Assembly: GCA_021604645.1 (NCBI GenBank)
Contig: BQJJ01000010.1
Span: forward strand, 62,001-126,000
Length of the DNA: 64,000 nt
Source of the DNA: Methyloligella sp.
Lineage (GTDB): Bacteria > Pseudomonadota > Alphaproteobacteria > Rhizobiales > HXMU1428-3
Reading direction: 5' to 3'
The notes below the pieces were generated by a model that did not search any database, was not told where the DNA came from, and saw nothing but the letters and a program-made list of their open reading frames with translations. Below are positions 63,653 to 64,000 of the stretch, one piece after another (position 1 is the stretch's first letter; each line of letters starts with the position of its first letter). Made by a program: the position numbers and the translations under genes.

Positions 63653-64000
63653 ATGAAGCTCTATAATAAGAACAAAAATCAATCCTTGAAAAAGTCAGGC
63701 ACTTCTTTTGTATCTTTTGACTGCAAAGTGCTTTTCAAAACCATCTTAGTTGTCTCATTTTTCATGCTTTTAGCTTTACCAGCTAAAGCAAACACCAATG
63801 CTAAATTTTATGAATTCTTAGATGATTTTTGGCATACAGCCAAAAAATCAGGGATTAAACGTGATACCTTTGTAAGAGCTTTTACAGGGCTAAAAATTGA
63901 TGCCGAAGTGAAAAAGGCGCAAAAAAATCAGCCTGAATTTGTCACCCCTGTTTGGTCCTATATTGAAAGAGCGGTTTCAGATAAAAGACTGGAATACGGT
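63653..64000 (+). CDS. Second MltB-type lytic murein transglycosylase (3' end outside window)
   Basis: An open frame begins at this ATG and is still open at the last base (116 codons). It has a signal sequence (hydrophobic about residues 24-40, then 'LPAKANTNAK'). The mature part 'FWHTAKKSGIKRDTFVRAFT' and 'QPEFVTPVWSYIERAVSDKR' is the standard N-terminal part of MltB-family transglycosylases. This gene is closer to the typical family start than the preceding one. The catalytic Glu lies beyond the window, so activity cannot be checked. Confidence 0.85.
   Translation, partial: MKLYNKNKNQSLKKSGTSFVSFDCKVLFKTILVVSFFMLLALPAKANTNAKFYEFLDDFWHTAKKSGIKRDTFVRAFTGLKIDAEVKKAQKNQPEFVTPVWSYIERAVSDKRLEYG

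Noticed and set aside
1..64000. tRNA or rRNA genes
   Set aside because: I looked for T-loop-like GGTTCGA blocks and conserved rRNA segments and found none outside coding sequence. A covariance-model search would be needed to be certain.

Overview
The window looks like a chromosomal segment of an AT-rich alphaproteobacterium, most likely of the Hyphomicrobiales (Rhizobiales) type. The evidence is family and gene-order based: a secA / parvulin / argJ / mutT neighbourhood, a degP - response regulator - histidine kinase - glnE cluster like that of rhizobia, a FeuPQ/PhoPQ-like pair, an Flp pilin, a YcgN cysteine-cluster protein, and above all a nearly complete RcGTA-type gene transfer agent (GTA) cluster, which is characteristic of Alphaproteobacteria. 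I see no rRNA, tRNA or CRISPR array.

Layout. 1-16.2 kb holds housekeeping and envelope genes: a YafK-type L,D-transpeptidase, an SLC13 permease, secA, a periplasmic parvulin isomerase, argJ, a MutT Nudix hydrolase, an Flp pilin, a methyltransferase, a lipoprotein, a penicillin-binding protein 1A operon with DUF1214/DUF1254 proteins, and ycgN. A 270-bp MITE-like element with 34-bp terminal inverted repeats lies just upstream of the PBP gene. 16.5-33.1 kb is the GTA cluster, co-directional and tightly packed: small and large terminase, portal, prohead protease, capsid, connectors, tail tube, chaperones, a short tape measure, baseplate/hub proteins including the 1318-aa TIM-barrel tail protein, and a lysis region. 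That region encodes an unusual protein joining a CHAP-like amidase, a GH108 muramidase and a holin-like membrane domain. 33.2-43.1 kb holds two OmpR-type two-component systems, a glycine-zipper lipoprotein, DegP and GlnE. 43.2-45.6 kb is an EF-hand / ECF sigma / putative anti-sigma / His-rich metal-sensor module. 45.5-53.6 kb holds a hybrid-free sensor kinase, a CopD/HemJ-like membrane protein, PepN, a KdsC-like phosphatase, a Tat-exported MBL-fold enzyme and DusA. 53.6-64 kb holds motAB, kdsD, an outer-membrane beta-barrel protein, galU, galE and two consecutive MltB-type transglycosylases, the second cut by the window edge.

The gaps contain several structured elements: a family of short REP-like hairpins (GGTTGC-loop-GCAACC) at four loci; two diverged copies of a larger structured element with compensatory changes between dusA and motB; and, before the GTA cluster, a consensus sigma70 promoter followed by two REP hairpins and an intrinsic terminator, which could be a small RNA or an attenuated leader. 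The most interesting candidates are the three-domain GTA-linked lysis protein with its possible internal start, the promoter-hairpin-terminator unit, the cloverleaf-like MITE, and the EF-hand/ECF metal or calcium response module.

All calls rest on reading the sequence and recalling families. No database search was run, and start codons were chosen by ribosome-binding sites and family lengths.
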